Shown here one piece after another: positions 16,097 to 24,679 of a stretch of 29,417 bases of DNA (its first letter is position 1; the number at the start of each line of letters is the position of its first letter). A program made the position numbers and the translations under genes. A model generated the notes under the pieces. It had not been told where the DNA came from. It did not search any database and saw nothing but the letters and a program-made list of their open reading frames with translations. The DNA comes from a virus. The stretch covers positions 1 through 29,417 of the IMG/VR virus record IMGVR_UViG_3300027631_002625; one strand, written 5' to 3'.

Positions 16097-16932
16097 ATTG
16101 TAACAATTTTATTAATTAATGAATTCCAATGTGTATAATCCATATAGTCAATATATGAACTTTCTTTTAATATTTCAACTAAATACTCACTATTATTTAT
16201 GTCTATTTTATCTCCTGTGTTTTTAATTGCATCGTACATAATCTTATACTCCTGAGAATATGCATACTTCATATTGGTATTAGCTACTTTTTTAATCCTA
16301 CTAATACATGTAGAATCCCATTTAAAATGATGTACTTGTGTGAATACTTCTTCTATGGGCATTCTTTTTGGGTGTTTTTTGCCCCAGCTATTTGTACCGT
16401 CTTGGAATTGGGCGTAATGTTGACCGGGAGTAATGTCTTGATAACCTTTCATTAAGGTTACTTTATTTGGACAAGCTCCAGACATAGGGTATCTAAAAAA
16501 TCCAGCCAGTGGGAAAGTCTTATGTAGATTCGTGTCTCTGTCAACTATTGGGAAAGTACCATCTATACCTATTCTATCTAAGAACCCGCCTGTGACAAAG
16601 TCATAACCGCTTCTTTCACATTTATCTATAATGTCTTCGATTGGTTCTGGGTATACCTGTAATTCATCATCATCTGAAACTATCCACCACTCGTTTGGTT
16701 TGGTTCTTTTAGTTTCATTGTATAAATCTGTAACTTTATTCCAATTATATTTTGGTTCAGTTACAACTTTATATGGTGTGATTCCTAAATCCTCTACCTT
16801 TTCTAAAATATCATCTCTTTCGGATTGTCTATATACTACTACATACACTTTATCTACCTTATCTTCATAATGTTTTAACATATGAGGTAAGATGTGTGTA
16901 TTCTCTCCGACTACTGTAACTAAGTTAGGCAC
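16093..16932 (-). CDS. Glycosyltransferase, GT2-like (GT-A fold)
   Basis: This 279-aa protein has a GT-A pattern. It shows an N-terminal VTVVGENTHILPHMLKHY, a KVYVVVYRQ strand, and WWIVSDDDELQVYP at residues 82-95 with DDDE at 87-90 as the metal and nucleotide-sugar site. VTGGFLDRIGIDGTFP and a FPLAGFF segment follow, as in GT2 and GT92-like enzymes that read a glycan-transfer acceptor. QVHHFKWDST near residue 210 resembles the late His-containing motif of that group. It overlaps the methyltransferase gene by 8 bases and couples to the 61-aa gene by ATGA. Donor and acceptor cannot be read from the sequence. Confidence 0.75.
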   Translation of the reverse strand: MPNLVTVVGENTHILPHMLKHYEDKVDKVYVVVYRQSERDDILEKVEDLGITPYKVVTEPKYNWNKVTDLYNETKRTKPNEWWIVSDDDELQVYPEPIEDIIDKCERSGYDFVTGGFLDRIGIDGTFPIVDRDTNLHKTFPLAGFFRYPMSGACPNKVTLMKGYQDITPGQHYAQFQDGTNSWGKKHPKRMPIEEVFTQVHHFKWDSTCISRIKKVANTNMKYAYSQEYKIMYDAIKNTGDKIDINNSEYLVEILKESSYIDYMDYTHWNSLINKIVTI

Positions 16933-17686
16933 GCTGTAATAATGTTATTCCTGTTGAGGATGGTTTATCTGGTAATTGACCTGAATTAAAGAAGTTAAAT
17001 TGTTTCCATTCCGGACCAATCTCTTTTATGAATCTTGGTGGGCCGTCAAATAAGTCGTAATACTCTTTTTCGTCTTCTGTAATAATTAATTCTTTCTGAA
17101 ATGTTTCATCTGTATCGTGGATGGAGATCATTCCATTTGGAGCTAATAGTTTTGAGTACAACTCAAAGTCTTTTTTAACATCTTCATAAGAATGTCCAGC
17201 ATCTATATGTAGAAAGTCTATTTTAATATCCTGTTTTACAAAGAAATTATAATAGGCGTTTTCGGTAGTCTCTTTTATAAATCTTGGATTAAATTGGTAT
17301 CTAAAGTAGGAATTATCTTCTAAGTAATCAGGCGTACCGCCTACTCCGTTAGCTGCGTCGACAAGGTATGTTACACCTATATCACCCCAATTGTAGTCTT
17401 TATCGCCTTCAAATATACCTTGATCATGTAGATCTATTCGGGCTTGAGTCATAATACGGGGAATAAATCCTCCACCGGAACCTAAACATACTACCGTCTT
17501 GTACCTCATTAACTGAATAATGGTGTATACTAGTAATCCGTCTCCTAAATGATTTTCGGTAGCTCCGTGTGTCCACCTAAACGGTACAGGTCTGTAATCG
17601 AGTACTTCTGTTCCGTCCGGTCTATTTCTAACAACCTTATTACTTGTAACGTGAGTTTTAACAAACTCATTATTGATTATAGACAT
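16925..17686 (-). CDS. Class I SAM-dependent methyltransferase
   Basis: This 253-aa protein has the Rossmann motif I as VVCLGSGGGFIPRIM (GSGGGF at residues 69-74). Later come IDFLHIDAGHSYEDVKKDFE (about 156-174) and LLAPNGMISIHDTD, the pattern of the Methyltransf_24 group that includes sugar and natural-product O-methyltransferases. The Asp, His and the HDTD motif may bind a metal. It lies one base after the upstream transferase gene and overlaps the next one by 8 bases, so it is part of the glycan operon. The likely role is capping a sugar hydroxyl with a methyl group, inferred from family and neighbours. Confidence 0.82.
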   Translation of the reverse strand: MSIINNEFVKTHVTSNKVVRNRPDGTEVLDYRPVPFRWTHGATENHLGDGLLVYTIIQLMRYKTVVCLGSGGGFIPRIMTQARIDLHDQGIFEGDKDYNWGDIGVTYLVDAANGVGGTPDYLEDNSYFRYQFNPRFIKETTENAYYNFFVKQDIKIDFLHIDAGHSYEDVKKDFELYSKLLAPNGMISIHDTDETFQKELIITEDEKEYYDLFDGPPRFIKEIGPEWKQFNFFNSGQLPDKPSSTGITLLQRA

Positions 17687-17687
17687 T

Positions 17688-18542
17688 TTATCTCTTTTTA
17701 ATACTCGATAGGTCTAAGTTAGGAAAATTTATACAATTTAACAAATGTTTCATTTCTCTATCGTAATTTTGATCTGCTTTATTATTAAGTATAAATCCTT
17801 TTAGTGGTCCGTAATGTTTGAATAGAGTTAATGCTTCTTCTTCTGACCATATGCCTTTATCATGTTTATTCCCCCATTTCCATTCTTTGCAGTCCCAGTA
17901 GTTAGAAAGTATACTTCTATGTTCTATGCCTTTTTTATTCAACATATGACTTAATAGTAGCTGTTCAGCGAATATAAGGTACTGAGAATTTGGTGCTTTA
18001 AGGAGAGTAAATTCTTCCATCATATTAAGACTTTCATTTGCATACTCTCTAGTAAAAAGTGGATCAGGTAAGTTTAGGAAAGAAACGTTCACAGATTCTG
18101 TTTTCCATCTAGGTTTATAAGTAAGTTTTTGTACATATGGATCTATAGCTGTAGGATAGTATCCTTTACCTACCTCGTAATTAGTAACATATACTTTAGA
18201 TAAGTCTAAATAATGTTTAAAAGGTTTATAGATATGTGTATCATTATCCATTAGGATTACTGGCTCACTTACTTCAGCGAGTACCTGTAATTTAGCTGAA
18301 GCCCAGAAAACTGATTTATTAATTTTTCTTGATGGTGGGAGTGGTAGTATTAAATCCCAAAATGATATAACTTTCAATCTATCTAGTAGATCTATAGTCA
18401 TATCATCTGCGTAAAGTGCACAGGTATCCTCTGGATGATTTTTTTTCCAGAGGTGTACCGATGCTAAAAGTAAGAGTATATTGAATTTGCTGTAAAAGCT
18501 TTTATTCTTTTCTATATTTTCTAAAACCCAAATTATTTTCAA
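17688..18542 (-). CDS. DxD-type glycosyltransferase-like protein with TTG start
   Basis: This 284-aa protein resembles GT-A transferases of capsule clusters. FWASAKLQVLAE leads into PVILMDNDTHIYKPF, whose DND (residues 99-101) is the likely DxD metal site. A later NVSFLNLPDP and AEQLLLSHML fit the acceptor half. The frame opens at a TTG codon with an in-frame TGA three codons before it. A nearby ATG at 18551 is in another frame and stops after 16 codons. TTG initiation is therefore the simplest reading, though a one-base frameshift at the 5' end cannot be excluded. It is the first enzyme of the cargo cluster after the fibre block. Confidence 0.68.
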   Translation of the reverse strand: MKIIWVLENIEKNKSFYSKFNILLLLASVHLWKKNHPEDTCALYADDMTIDLLDRLKVISFWDLILPLPPSRKINKSVFWASAKLQVLAEVSEPVILMDNDTHIYKPFKHYLDLSKVYVTNYEVGKGYYPTAIDPYVQKLTYKPRWKTESVNVSFLNLPDPLFTREYANESLNMMEEFTLLKAPNSQYLIFAEQLLLSHMLNKKGIEHRSILSNYWDCKEWKWGNKHDKGIWSEEEALTLFKHYGPLKGFILNNKADQNYDREMKHLLNCINFPNLDLSSIKKR

Positions 18543-18562
18543 AACCTTTCATTATTTAGTTA

Positions 18563-19018
18563 TTACGGTGAAACGTGTGTTGTAGTAAAGTACGCATAAT
18601 ACGTAGTTGCTTGTGCTGTACCTGTTGTAATTGTTAGGGTACTTGAAGCAGTGACTTGACTTCCACCTCCATTTGTGCCTGTTCTCCAACTATGGAAAGT
18701 GTATGGATATGTTGCAGAAGCAACAATTGTGGGGTTATATATTCCAAGGTCCATATTTTTTATAGTAAAACTTGTAGATGAACCTATTGAATACGGTGCG
18801 GAAAGGGATATAGTCCCTCCTGTATTTGCTACTGCGCTTCCGTAAAAACAATCTGTTCCTAAAAGAGTAGAAGCAGACCATGGTGCTGATTGAGTTGGGT
18901 ACCAATCGCCTAGTGCGCTAGGAAGGTTTGCGTTTGTATCGCTGGAGACGTTATTAGCCCATATATCAAATGTGCTAAAGGCTATTGGACCGCCGGGTGA
19001 ATATGAATGGTATGACAT
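18563..19018 (-). CDS. Small beta-rich, probably structural protein
   Basis: This 151-aa protein is rich in Ser, Thr, Gly and Ala with few charged residues, as in tail accessory proteins. The C-terminal YPYTFHSWRTGTNGGG and TTYYAYFTTT resemble the F-x-x-W ... Y-A-x-F spacing of bacterial Ig-like or InlB B-repeat domains, a weak resemblance. I do not recognise the N-terminal half (IAFSTFDIWANNVS). It follows the second S74 fibre and a 182-aa protein, and precedes the glycan cluster, so a minor virion or fibre-tip role is likely but unproven. Confidence 0.6.
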   Translation of the reverse strand: MSYHSYSPGGPIAFSTFDIWANNVSSDTNANLPSALGDWYPTQSAPWSASTLLGTDCFYGSAVANTGGTISLSAPYSIGSSTSFTIKNMDLGIYNPTIVASATYPYTFHSWRTGTNGGGSQVTASSTLTITTGTAQATTYYAYFTTTHVSP

Positions 19019-19021
19019 GTT

Positions 19022-19570
19022 TTAAACAGTTTCTATTTTATTTTCAGGAAAAAACTCCTTCAATTTATTATATACTTGTCTGTAACCGAACTTGTATATA
19101 TTATCTACAAGACTTATATTTATTACGTTTCTTTTTTCACTCTTGGATCCAACTTTAACTGTATCTTCTGATGTAACGGTGCGAAATAATGTTATCTCGT
19201 CACCGTTTTCATCAAAGCTTGTATAAGGAACTTCCTTACTTATAGTTTTAGTTTCATAAATTGGTACCTCTATCTCCTTCTCTTCTGCAATATCTACCTC
19301 AATCATGTGAGGGACTATTACTTCTACTCCTTCCGATGTTTCACCTTCAAAGTAAAGAATTCTTTCTTGTACCAATCCAACCATATTCCTTTGCTCTTCT
19401 TCTACATATTCCCTATTGAACGCAGTAGCATGGTCTTTATCTATCCAATATGTCAATTGAAACCTAGCTTTCGCTGTTACTCTATTTACAACTAGACTCT
19501 CGATTCTCACGTACACTTCATGTGAAGGTCCGTTACTAGTCTCAAGATCAACATTTAATTTGTAACCCAT
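19022..19570 (-). CDS. Unknown, probably structural protein
   Basis: This 182-aa acidic protein starts MGYKLNVDLETSNGPSHEVY and alternates predicted beta strands with a charged middle (EKEIEVPIYETKTISKEVPY, residues 95-114). No family is recognised. It lies 21 bases after the S74 fibre and 3 bases before the next gene. Position in the adhesin block suggests a tail or baseplate accessory. The reading frame, its codon context and tight spacing support a real gene. Confidence 0.6.
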   Translation of the reverse strand: MGYKLNVDLETSNGPSHEVYVRIESLVVNRVTAKARFQLTYWIDKDHATAFNREYVEEEQRNMVGLVQERILYFEGETSEGVEVIVPHMIEVDIAEEKEIEVPIYETKTISKEVPYTSFDENGDEITLFRTVTSEDTVKVGSKSEKRNVINISLVDNIYKFGYRQVYNKLKEFFPENKIETV

Positions 19571-19591
19571 GTTTTTCTATTAATATATGAA

Positions 19592-21802
19592 CTACTTAGA
19601 TAATTCGTCTACTTTAGCAGATAATTCTTTTACTGCCTCTATAAGTAAACCTGTGATCTGTGCATAGTTTACTGACTTCATACCTTCGTCGTCTGTTAAT
19701 ACTAATTCTGGTAATACTGCTTCTAATTCTTGAGCAATTACACCGATTGATTTAGTATCGTCTTCTATACGTGTAAATTCTACACCTCTAAGTTCTTTAG
19801 TCTTATCTAAAGCTCCTTCGATAGTTTTTACATCTTTCTTTAAACGTGAATCAGAATATGCAGTAATGTTTCCTGTTGCACTAAAGTTACCTGTATAAGC
19901 ACCACTCATTAAGAAAGTATTACCTGATAAAGATAAACCGTTACCGGCAGTATAGGTATTGACTGTATCTGTGTTAACTACTGTCTCTGTTGCAGAAGCA
20001 ATTCCTGTTACGTGTCCAAATCCATCTAAAGTAATATCTTGGATGTAAGTACGTCCTGAGTTATTAACTGAACCTTGAGTTGATGTATCAGTATGGCTAA
20101 AAGTTGTACCTGTTAAGCTTAATCCTGAACCTGCTGAGTAAGTAGTGTTTGTATCTGTGTATGATGTTAAGTATCCTGCTGTAGCGTGGTTGCCCCAATT
20201 GTATGCTGTTTCTCCGAAAGTACCCTGTGCTGCTGATGCATAAGCTGTAGAGTTAGTAATAGCTGCTGTACCTAATCCTAAGTTAGTTCTTGCAGTAGAT
20301 ACACTTGTTAAGTCGGATAAGTTAGAAGCTTTAGCTAATTTTCCAGATTGAGTAGTCAATATAGTAGCGATATCACTATCGTTAGCTATAATTGCATCTC
20401 CTAACTCTTTTAATGTATCGTAAGCTGTTCCAGCACCGTTAATTAAGTTGTTAACTGCAGAAGTGACATCTGAGGGTGTTGCTTTAGCATCAAGTGCAGA
20501 TTGTAGTCCGTCTACGTTAGCAATAGTATGGTTGTGAGAGTCGTCAGCAATAGTTAACGTCATTGTAGCGTTACCTAAATTTGTAAATGTTGCTGTACCA
20601 CTAGCATCTCCTATTACTGTAAGTACAGGATCTTTAGCGTTAATAGTAGCGATTGCTCCTGTGTTTGTAGATACTGATGCTGCTGTTGCATAGTAAGCTG
20701 AAGATTGGCCATCTAATAAATCGGCATCAAGTCCAGATCCAGCTCCGTCTACAGTTTTTAAAGCTGTTAAGATTTCTGCTGCAGACTGGTCTCCTGTTGC
20801 TCCTGCTTCGATTCCAGATAATTTAGAAGTGTTAGCTGCAATAGCAGTTGTATTAGAAGATACTGATGCTGCTGTTGCATAGTATGCTGAAGATTGACCA
20901 TCTAATAAGTCAGCGTCTAAGCCTGAACCTGAACCGTCAACAGTTTTTAAAGCTGTTAAGATTTCTGCTGCAGACTGGTCTCCTGTTGCTCCTGCTTCGA
21001 TTCCAGATAATTTAGAAGTGTTAGCTGCTATTGCTGCTGCATTAATTGCAACATCGTTTGCTACTGCTGTTACATCAGCATCTGAAGCGTAAGTTAGATC
21101 TAAATCTGCTATTGCTTGAGTGTTAGTTGCTACTGAAGCTGCTGTTGCGAAGTAAACTGAAGAATGGCCATCTAATAAGTCAGCGTCTAGTCCAGATCCT
21201 GCACCATCTACAGTTTTTAAAGCTGTAAGTATCTCTGCTGCTGTTTGGTCTCCTGTTGCACCAGATTCAATTCCATCTAATTTAGAATTAATTACAGCTA
21301 CATCTGATATTCTAGCTGTTTCTTCTGATGAAATAGCTGCTGCATTCTGTGCTACTGCAGTATTATTAGAAGTAACGTATCCGCCAAAAGCAGTGTCGTT
21401 AACTGTATCTACTGAGTTGATTAATGATACAATCTCTGCAAATGAATCTTTATCTGCAGATGAAGCTGCTAAAATAGATGATACATCTCCTTCTACAGAA
21501 GAAACTCTTCCGTCTAGTGAAGATAGCTCTGCCGTATCGTTAGTAGCTCCTGCTTGAATTCCTGCTAGTTTAGCTGAATCTGTGTCAAAGCTAGATTTTA
21601 ATTCAGAAACATCAACACCGTCTACTACTCCAGCGGTGATAAGGTTTCCAACGGTTAAGTCTCCGGTAATAGAGGCATCACCAGTGTGTGAACCATCCCA
21701 CTCTGCAGTGATTCCGGTTAATTGTGAACCATCTCCTTTGAAGGATCCGGTAAAGGAACCGGTGATAATGGCATTGTCTGAAATTGGATTGTCTATTCTC
21801 AT
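19592..21802 (-). CDS. Tail fibre with 63-aa repeats and S74 chaperone domain
   Basis: This 736-aa protein is a phage tail fibre. The N-terminus has a GDGSQLTG element, then extended coiled and repetitive regions. Units built around SAAEILTALKTVDG, GSGLDADLLDGQSSAYYA and ANTSKLSGIEAGATGD recur. Two are 63 residues apart and one is 90 residues away. The C-terminus is an intramolecular chaperone (peptidase S74) starting SDSRLKK at S650, with K655 five residues on, the Ser-Lys pair used for self-cleavage in endosialidase relatives. GVIAQELEAVLPE is typical of this domain. Cleavage would release about 87 residues after trimer folding. It lacks an obvious receptor-binding domain, so the neighbouring proteins could supply it. 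Confidence 0.9.
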   Translation of the reverse strand: MRIDNPISDNAIITGSFTGSFKGDGSQLTGITAEWDGSHTGDASITGDLTVGNLITAGVVDGVDVSELKSSFDTDSAKLAGIQAGATNDTAELSSLDGRVSSVEGDVSSILAASSADKDSFAEIVSLINSVDTVNDTAFGGYVTSNNTAVAQNAAAISSEETARISDVAVINSKLDGIESGATGDQTAAEILTALKTVDGAGSGLDADLLDGHSSVYFATAASVATNTQAIADLDLTYASDADVTAVANDVAINAAAIAANTSKLSGIEAGATGDQSAAEILTALKTVDGSGSGLDADLLDGQSSAYYATAASVSSNTTAIAANTSKLSGIEAGATGDQSAAEILTALKTVDGAGSGLDADLLDGQSSAYYATAASVSTNTGAIATINAKDPVLTVIGDASGTATFTNLGNATMTLTIADDSHNHTIANVDGLQSALDAKATPSDVTSAVNNLINGAGTAYDTLKELGDAIIANDSDIATILTTQSGKLAKASNLSDLTSVSTARTNLGLGTAAITNSTAYASAAQGTFGETAYNWGNHATAGYLTSYTDTNTTYSAGSGLSLTGTTFSHTDTSTQGSVNNSGRTYIQDITLDGFGHVTGIASATETVVNTDTVNTYTAGNGLSLSGNTFLMSGAYTGNFSATGNITAYSDSRLKKDVKTIEGALDKTKELRGVEFTRIEDDTKSIGVIAQELEAVLPELVLTDDEGMKSVNYAQITGLLIEAVKELSAKVDELSK
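20751..21028 (-). repeat. Tandem 189-base fibre repeat (89-base exact core)
   Basis: Bases 20751-20839 and 20940-21028 are identical over 89 bases, 189 bases apart, which is 63 codons. They encode the EILTALKTVDG and SKLSGIEAGATGD parts of the fibre repeat. A third, diverged copy lies at about 21205-21290. Exact identity between adjacent copies suggests recent duplication or gene conversion. Confidence 0.9.
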
Positions 21803-21837
21803 TTTTTAAATAGGTTGTTTACTGTTTCTGTGTTATT

Positions 21838-21846
21838 AATAAATAT
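21838..21846 (-). promoter_or_regulatory. Promoter-like motif ATATTTATT before the second fibre gene
   Basis: The minus strand reads aaccATATTTATTaataac in the largest gap of the window (21803-21941), 35 bases before the fibre ATG. Apart from this motif I see no hairpin terminator or other feature in the 139-base gap. It could allow the second fibre and the following cargo genes to be expressed separately from the LamG block. Confidence 0.35.
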
Positions 21847-21941
21847 GGTTAAATTGTCATTTAATGAAACTGATTTTAGTAACTGCCAGGGCTTATTGTT
21901 AATATTGCTAATGTTGATTAGTTTGTTAAAAATCTTATATT

Positions 21942-23150
21942 TTATAAATTAAATCTGTTTTTATATGCTTTGAAATTTTGTTTTATTTCTTGGGCTGAGA
22001 GTGCTCGGTTATAAATTTTTATTACAGGGTATGTACCTTCTCCATACCCACCGTTACTACCCCCAAAAGCTACATTACCTCCTACTTTTATGTCACCTGT
22101 ATTATCAACTGTGGTTCCTACATTAGTACTTGTTTCTTGGCTATTTTGACTACCATTTATGTAAAAAATAGCTTGACTAATACCATCCCAAGTCCCCACT
22201 ATATGATAATAGTTATCCCTACCGATTATACCTCCAGGATTAAAAGTATTACCTCCTGTTCTTATATACAAATAAACAGAGTTATCAGTCCCTCCTCTAA
22301 ATAATCCCCATGACCCTGTATACGACCCTCTTCCTATTATACCTGTTCCACTACCTTGATTATACCATATAGCACTTGAAGGTATGTATACTATTGCTTC
22401 AACAGAAAAGGGTTGTGACCAAGAAGAGGGAAAAGTACCCGGATTAAATGTAATTATATCATCTGTACCATCAAATGTAGGTAATCCATCAGAATCAAAT
22501 GATACATTAGATACATCTATATTTGTTGTTTTGGTTAAATCTATAAGTGAGTTTGTGGAAGAACGTGAACTTACATTAAATGGAGATGCTACCGTACCTA
22601 CTTCTAATTGTGCTCCGTACATCAAAAATACCTTACCACCGTGACTATTATGTGAACCAATATATATTTGATGAGATGTAGTATCAGCAGGGTTTACTGC
22701 AAACGTGTAATGTTGCCATTCAGTTGTTATACTAAAATTGGTGGAAGATGGTAATGCCCATGGACTATTTCTAAAACAACCAACAAAACACCCTTGACCA
22801 GCTGTTTCACCTTTTAACCATACTGAAAATGTGTGGGTTGATGTTGTTGTGGGGGTGAAACTCTGGTAAATACGTGGGTATGAGCCATCAGAAGGTAGTG
22901 ATAGTCTATCTGCTTTTGTTCCTTTAAATGGCCCTTTAGCTACCTTACTATCTATTGTGGGGTATGAACCACTGTTTCTTGCTGTAGTCCAAGAACTAAA
23001 GTCACTACCGTAGTTTACCCTGTTGGTTACGGGTTTACCTTTAAAATGTCTTCTACTATACGCCCTATGGTCAAAATCAGAGGAAGGGTTTCTTCCTGTA
23101 TCGTACCCAAATACTAATCCATCTCTTTTTATGTGCGGTCCTGAATGCAT
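21942..23150 (-). CDS. LamG-domain tail protein
   Basis: This 402-aa protein begins with GPHIKRDGLVF (residues 4-14), the signature shared by the three LamG proteins here. Residues about 90-192 look like a carbohydrate-binding beta sandwich ending in LMYGAQLEVGTVASPF. A linker at 196-232 is nearly identical to that of the next protein. A LamG/concanavalin-like domain follows (PFSVEAIVYIP, YYHIVGTWDG, AIFYINGSQNS, IKIYNRALSAQEI). It ends ALSAQEIKQNFKAYKNRF, also shared. It probably binds surface glycans as part of the tail tip. Its start overlaps the upstream stop as TAATG. Confidence 0.82.
   Translation of the reverse strand: MHSGPHIKRDGLVFGYDTGRNPSSDFDHRAYSRRHFKGKPVTNRVNYGSDFSSWTTARNSGSYPTIDSKVAKGPFKGTKADRLSLPSDGSYPRIYQSFTPTTTSTHTFSVWLKGETAGQGCFVGCFRNSPWALPSSTNFSITTEWQHYTFAVNPADTTSHQIYIGSHNSHGGKVFLMYGAQLEVGTVASPFNVSSRSSTNSLIDLTKTTNIDVSNVSFDSDGLPTFDGTDDIITFNPGTFPSSWSQPFSVEAIVYIPSSAIWYNQGSGTGIIGRGSYTGSWGLFRGGTDNSVYLYIRTGGNTFNPGGIIGRDNYYHIVGTWDGISQAIFYINGSQNSQETSTNVGTTVDNTGDIKVGGNVAFGGSNGGYGEGTYPVIKIYNRALSAQEIKQNFKAYKNRFNL
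22455..22525 (-). repeat. 71-base exact repeat, copy in the 402-aa LamG gene
   Basis: Identical over 71 bases to 23606-23676 in the neighbouring LamG gene, with similarity continuing about 40 bases further at high identity. It encodes the IDVSNVSFDSDGLPTFDGTD linker between the N-terminal beta sandwich and the LamG domain. The flanking domains are far more diverged than this segment. Confidence 0.92.
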
Positions 23151-24334
23151 TATATATTAAATCTGTTTTTGTATGCGTTGTAGTTTTGTTGTATTTCTTG
23201 TGCTGAGAGTACATCATCATATAACTTAAATACAGGTATCGACCCGTTCCAATAGTAACCAGCTCGTCCACCAACGTTTAAAGCTTGTATTTCGTAAGAA
23301 CTGTAACTCTTTGTACTATGTAAAACACCGTTGTTATATAAAGTTGCAGTACTACCGTCCATAACTATTACATAATGATGAAAATTTGTATCCTGTACAC
23401 CTGAACTGCTCCATGCAGAGTTCTGTATTCCCATTGGGTTTCCTGTTCCTGTTGCAGCAGAAGCACAATACAGTCTTTGATTAGTCCCATTACTTGTTGC
23501 ATCTAACCACATTCTTGCTCCAGAAGTAGTATCTGATTTAACTATTGATTCTATCGTAAAAGGGTCTGTTGTTGGGTTTCTACCGTTAAATAATCCTGTG
23601 TTTAGTATATCATCTGTACCATCAAATGTAGGTAATCCATCAGAATCAAATGATACATTAGATACATCTATATTTGCTGCTTTGGTTAGGTCTATGAGTG
23701 AGTTTGTGGAAGAACGGGTACCGTATGCAAGTGGGGTAGCGTAGGATTTTTGCTCAACCTGTAGTCCATCCCACCATATTATTGATCCCGGTAAATATGT
23801 GTCAGCACCGTCTAGTCTAGCTTGTATACCGACTACTGACGCATTTGTAAATGTTCTAGTATAAGTAAATCTTTGCCATTCTGTTGTTATTCCAAAAGTT
23901 GTCGCATTAAAATCAAGGATAGTACCTGATGTGCTAGCTCCAAAGTGAAAAATTTGTCCGGTTGTATTTTGATTTGCTTTTGCCCAAACGCTTATTGTCC
24001 AAGTCTGACCTGCAGATGCTGGCGCTAAAGTTCTACTGAGGTTATTATAGGTGCTTGTGTATGCGTCATTACCTATAGTTACCATTTTTAAAGGTGTATT
24101 ACCTACAGGAGATTTAATACCTCCTTGCGATAACTGGATTTGATTACCTCCGGTGGCCCATGTAATTAAGTTTGTTGGATCATAAGATAACCCTAAAACA
24201 TTTGTAGTAGGTTCCCCTCTATAAAATCTACGGTTACTATTTCTAAAGTTTAGTCCAGGTAGTAGAGTATCTCCATTATCAAACCCAAATACTAATCCAT
24301 CTCTCTCTATGTTAGGTCCTCCAGCTGTAGCCAT
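23150..24334 (-). CDS. LamG-domain tail protein
   Basis: This 394-aa protein has the same plan as its downstream neighbour: GPNIERDGLVF at residues 6-16, a beta-sandwich region at about 60-203 ending WWDGLQVEQKSYATPLAY, and a conserved linker at 207-243. A LamG-like domain follows (PFTIESIVKSD, FHHYVIVMDGS, ATLYNNGVLHS, VFKLYDDVLSAQEIQQNYNA). The WWDGLQVE segment is typical of carbohydrate-binding modules found beside LamG in marine phages. Start and stop positions fit a compact operon. It likely adds an alternative glycan specificity to the tail, but which glycan cannot be read from the sequence. Confidence 0.82.
   Translation of the reverse strand: MATAGGPNIERDGLVFGFDNGDTLLPGLNFRNSNRRFYRGEPTTNVLGLSYDPTNLITWATGGNQIQLSQGGIKSPVGNTPLKMVTIGNDAYTSTYNNLSRTLAPASAGQTWTISVWAKANQNTTGQIFHFGASTSGTILDFNATTFGITTEWQRFTYTRTFTNASVVGIQARLDGADTYLPGSIIWWDGLQVEQKSYATPLAYGTRSSTNSLIDLTKAANIDVSNVSFDSDGLPTFDGTDDILNTGLFNGRNPTTDPFTIESIVKSDTTSGARMWLDATSNGTNQRLYCASAATGTGNPMGIQNSAWSSSGVQDTNFHHYVIVMDGSTATLYNNGVLHSTKSYSSYEIQALNVGGRAGYYWNGSIPVFKLYDDVLSAQEIQQNYNAYKNRFNI
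23606..23676 (-). repeat. 71-base exact repeat, copy in the 394-aa LamG gene
   Basis: Partner of 22455-22525. The two copies lie 1151 bases apart in direct orientation, so recombination between them would fuse the N-terminal half of one LamG protein to the LamG domain of the other without changing frame. Confidence 0.92.
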
Positions 24335-24335
24335 A

Positions 24336-24668
24336 TTATTCTAAACTTCCTGTTGTAGTCCAATTACTACCAGTTAATAAATTCAATATTTCAGTATGGT
24401 TATATTCTGTATATTGCTCATCATAAATTGAAGGCCGTCCATATACCCCTGCTTCGATTGAAGAAGTAATCCATGTATCTGGGTTTCCTACATCTTGATA
24501 ATATTCTTCATATGATGCTGTAACCTCGTTTATTTCGTATTTAATAAATGTTTGTGTGCCATCTATGGATAGACGTAAAGTGTCTACCGAAGATTCTAAT
24601 ACTTGGTTAAAATCTATTGAACTTGTTAGTGTTGTTGGTATGACCAACCACCTTCTATTTTCAAACAT
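24336..24668 (-). CDS. Small unknown protein in the adhesin block
   Basis: This 110-aa acidic protein starts MFENRRWLVIPTTLTSSIDF. It contains alternating strands (TLRLSIDGTQTFIKYEI) and an acidic, Tyr-rich end (YDEQYTEYNHTEIL). I do not recognise a named family. It lies one base upstream of the 394-aa LamG gene in the transcript and after the 233-aa LamG gene. It may be a fibre-attachment or assembly protein, but nothing in the sequence proves this. Confidence 0.65.
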   Translation of the reverse strand: MFENRRWLVIPTTLTSSIDFNQVLESSVDTLRLSIDGTQTFIKYEINEVTASYEEYYQDVGNPDTWITSSIEAGVYGRPSIYDEQYTEYNHTEILNLLTGSNWTTTGSLE

Positions 24669-24679
24669 ATAATATATTT

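Noticed and set aside
20751-21028. Spaced repeats as a CRISPR array
   Set aside because: The units are 189 bases long, in frame within a fibre gene, and the intervening DNA is itself related repeat sequence.
23077-23274. Minus-strand frame spanning the junction of two LamG genes
   Set aside because: It overlaps the conserved ends of both LamG genes in a different frame and encodes nothing recognisable.
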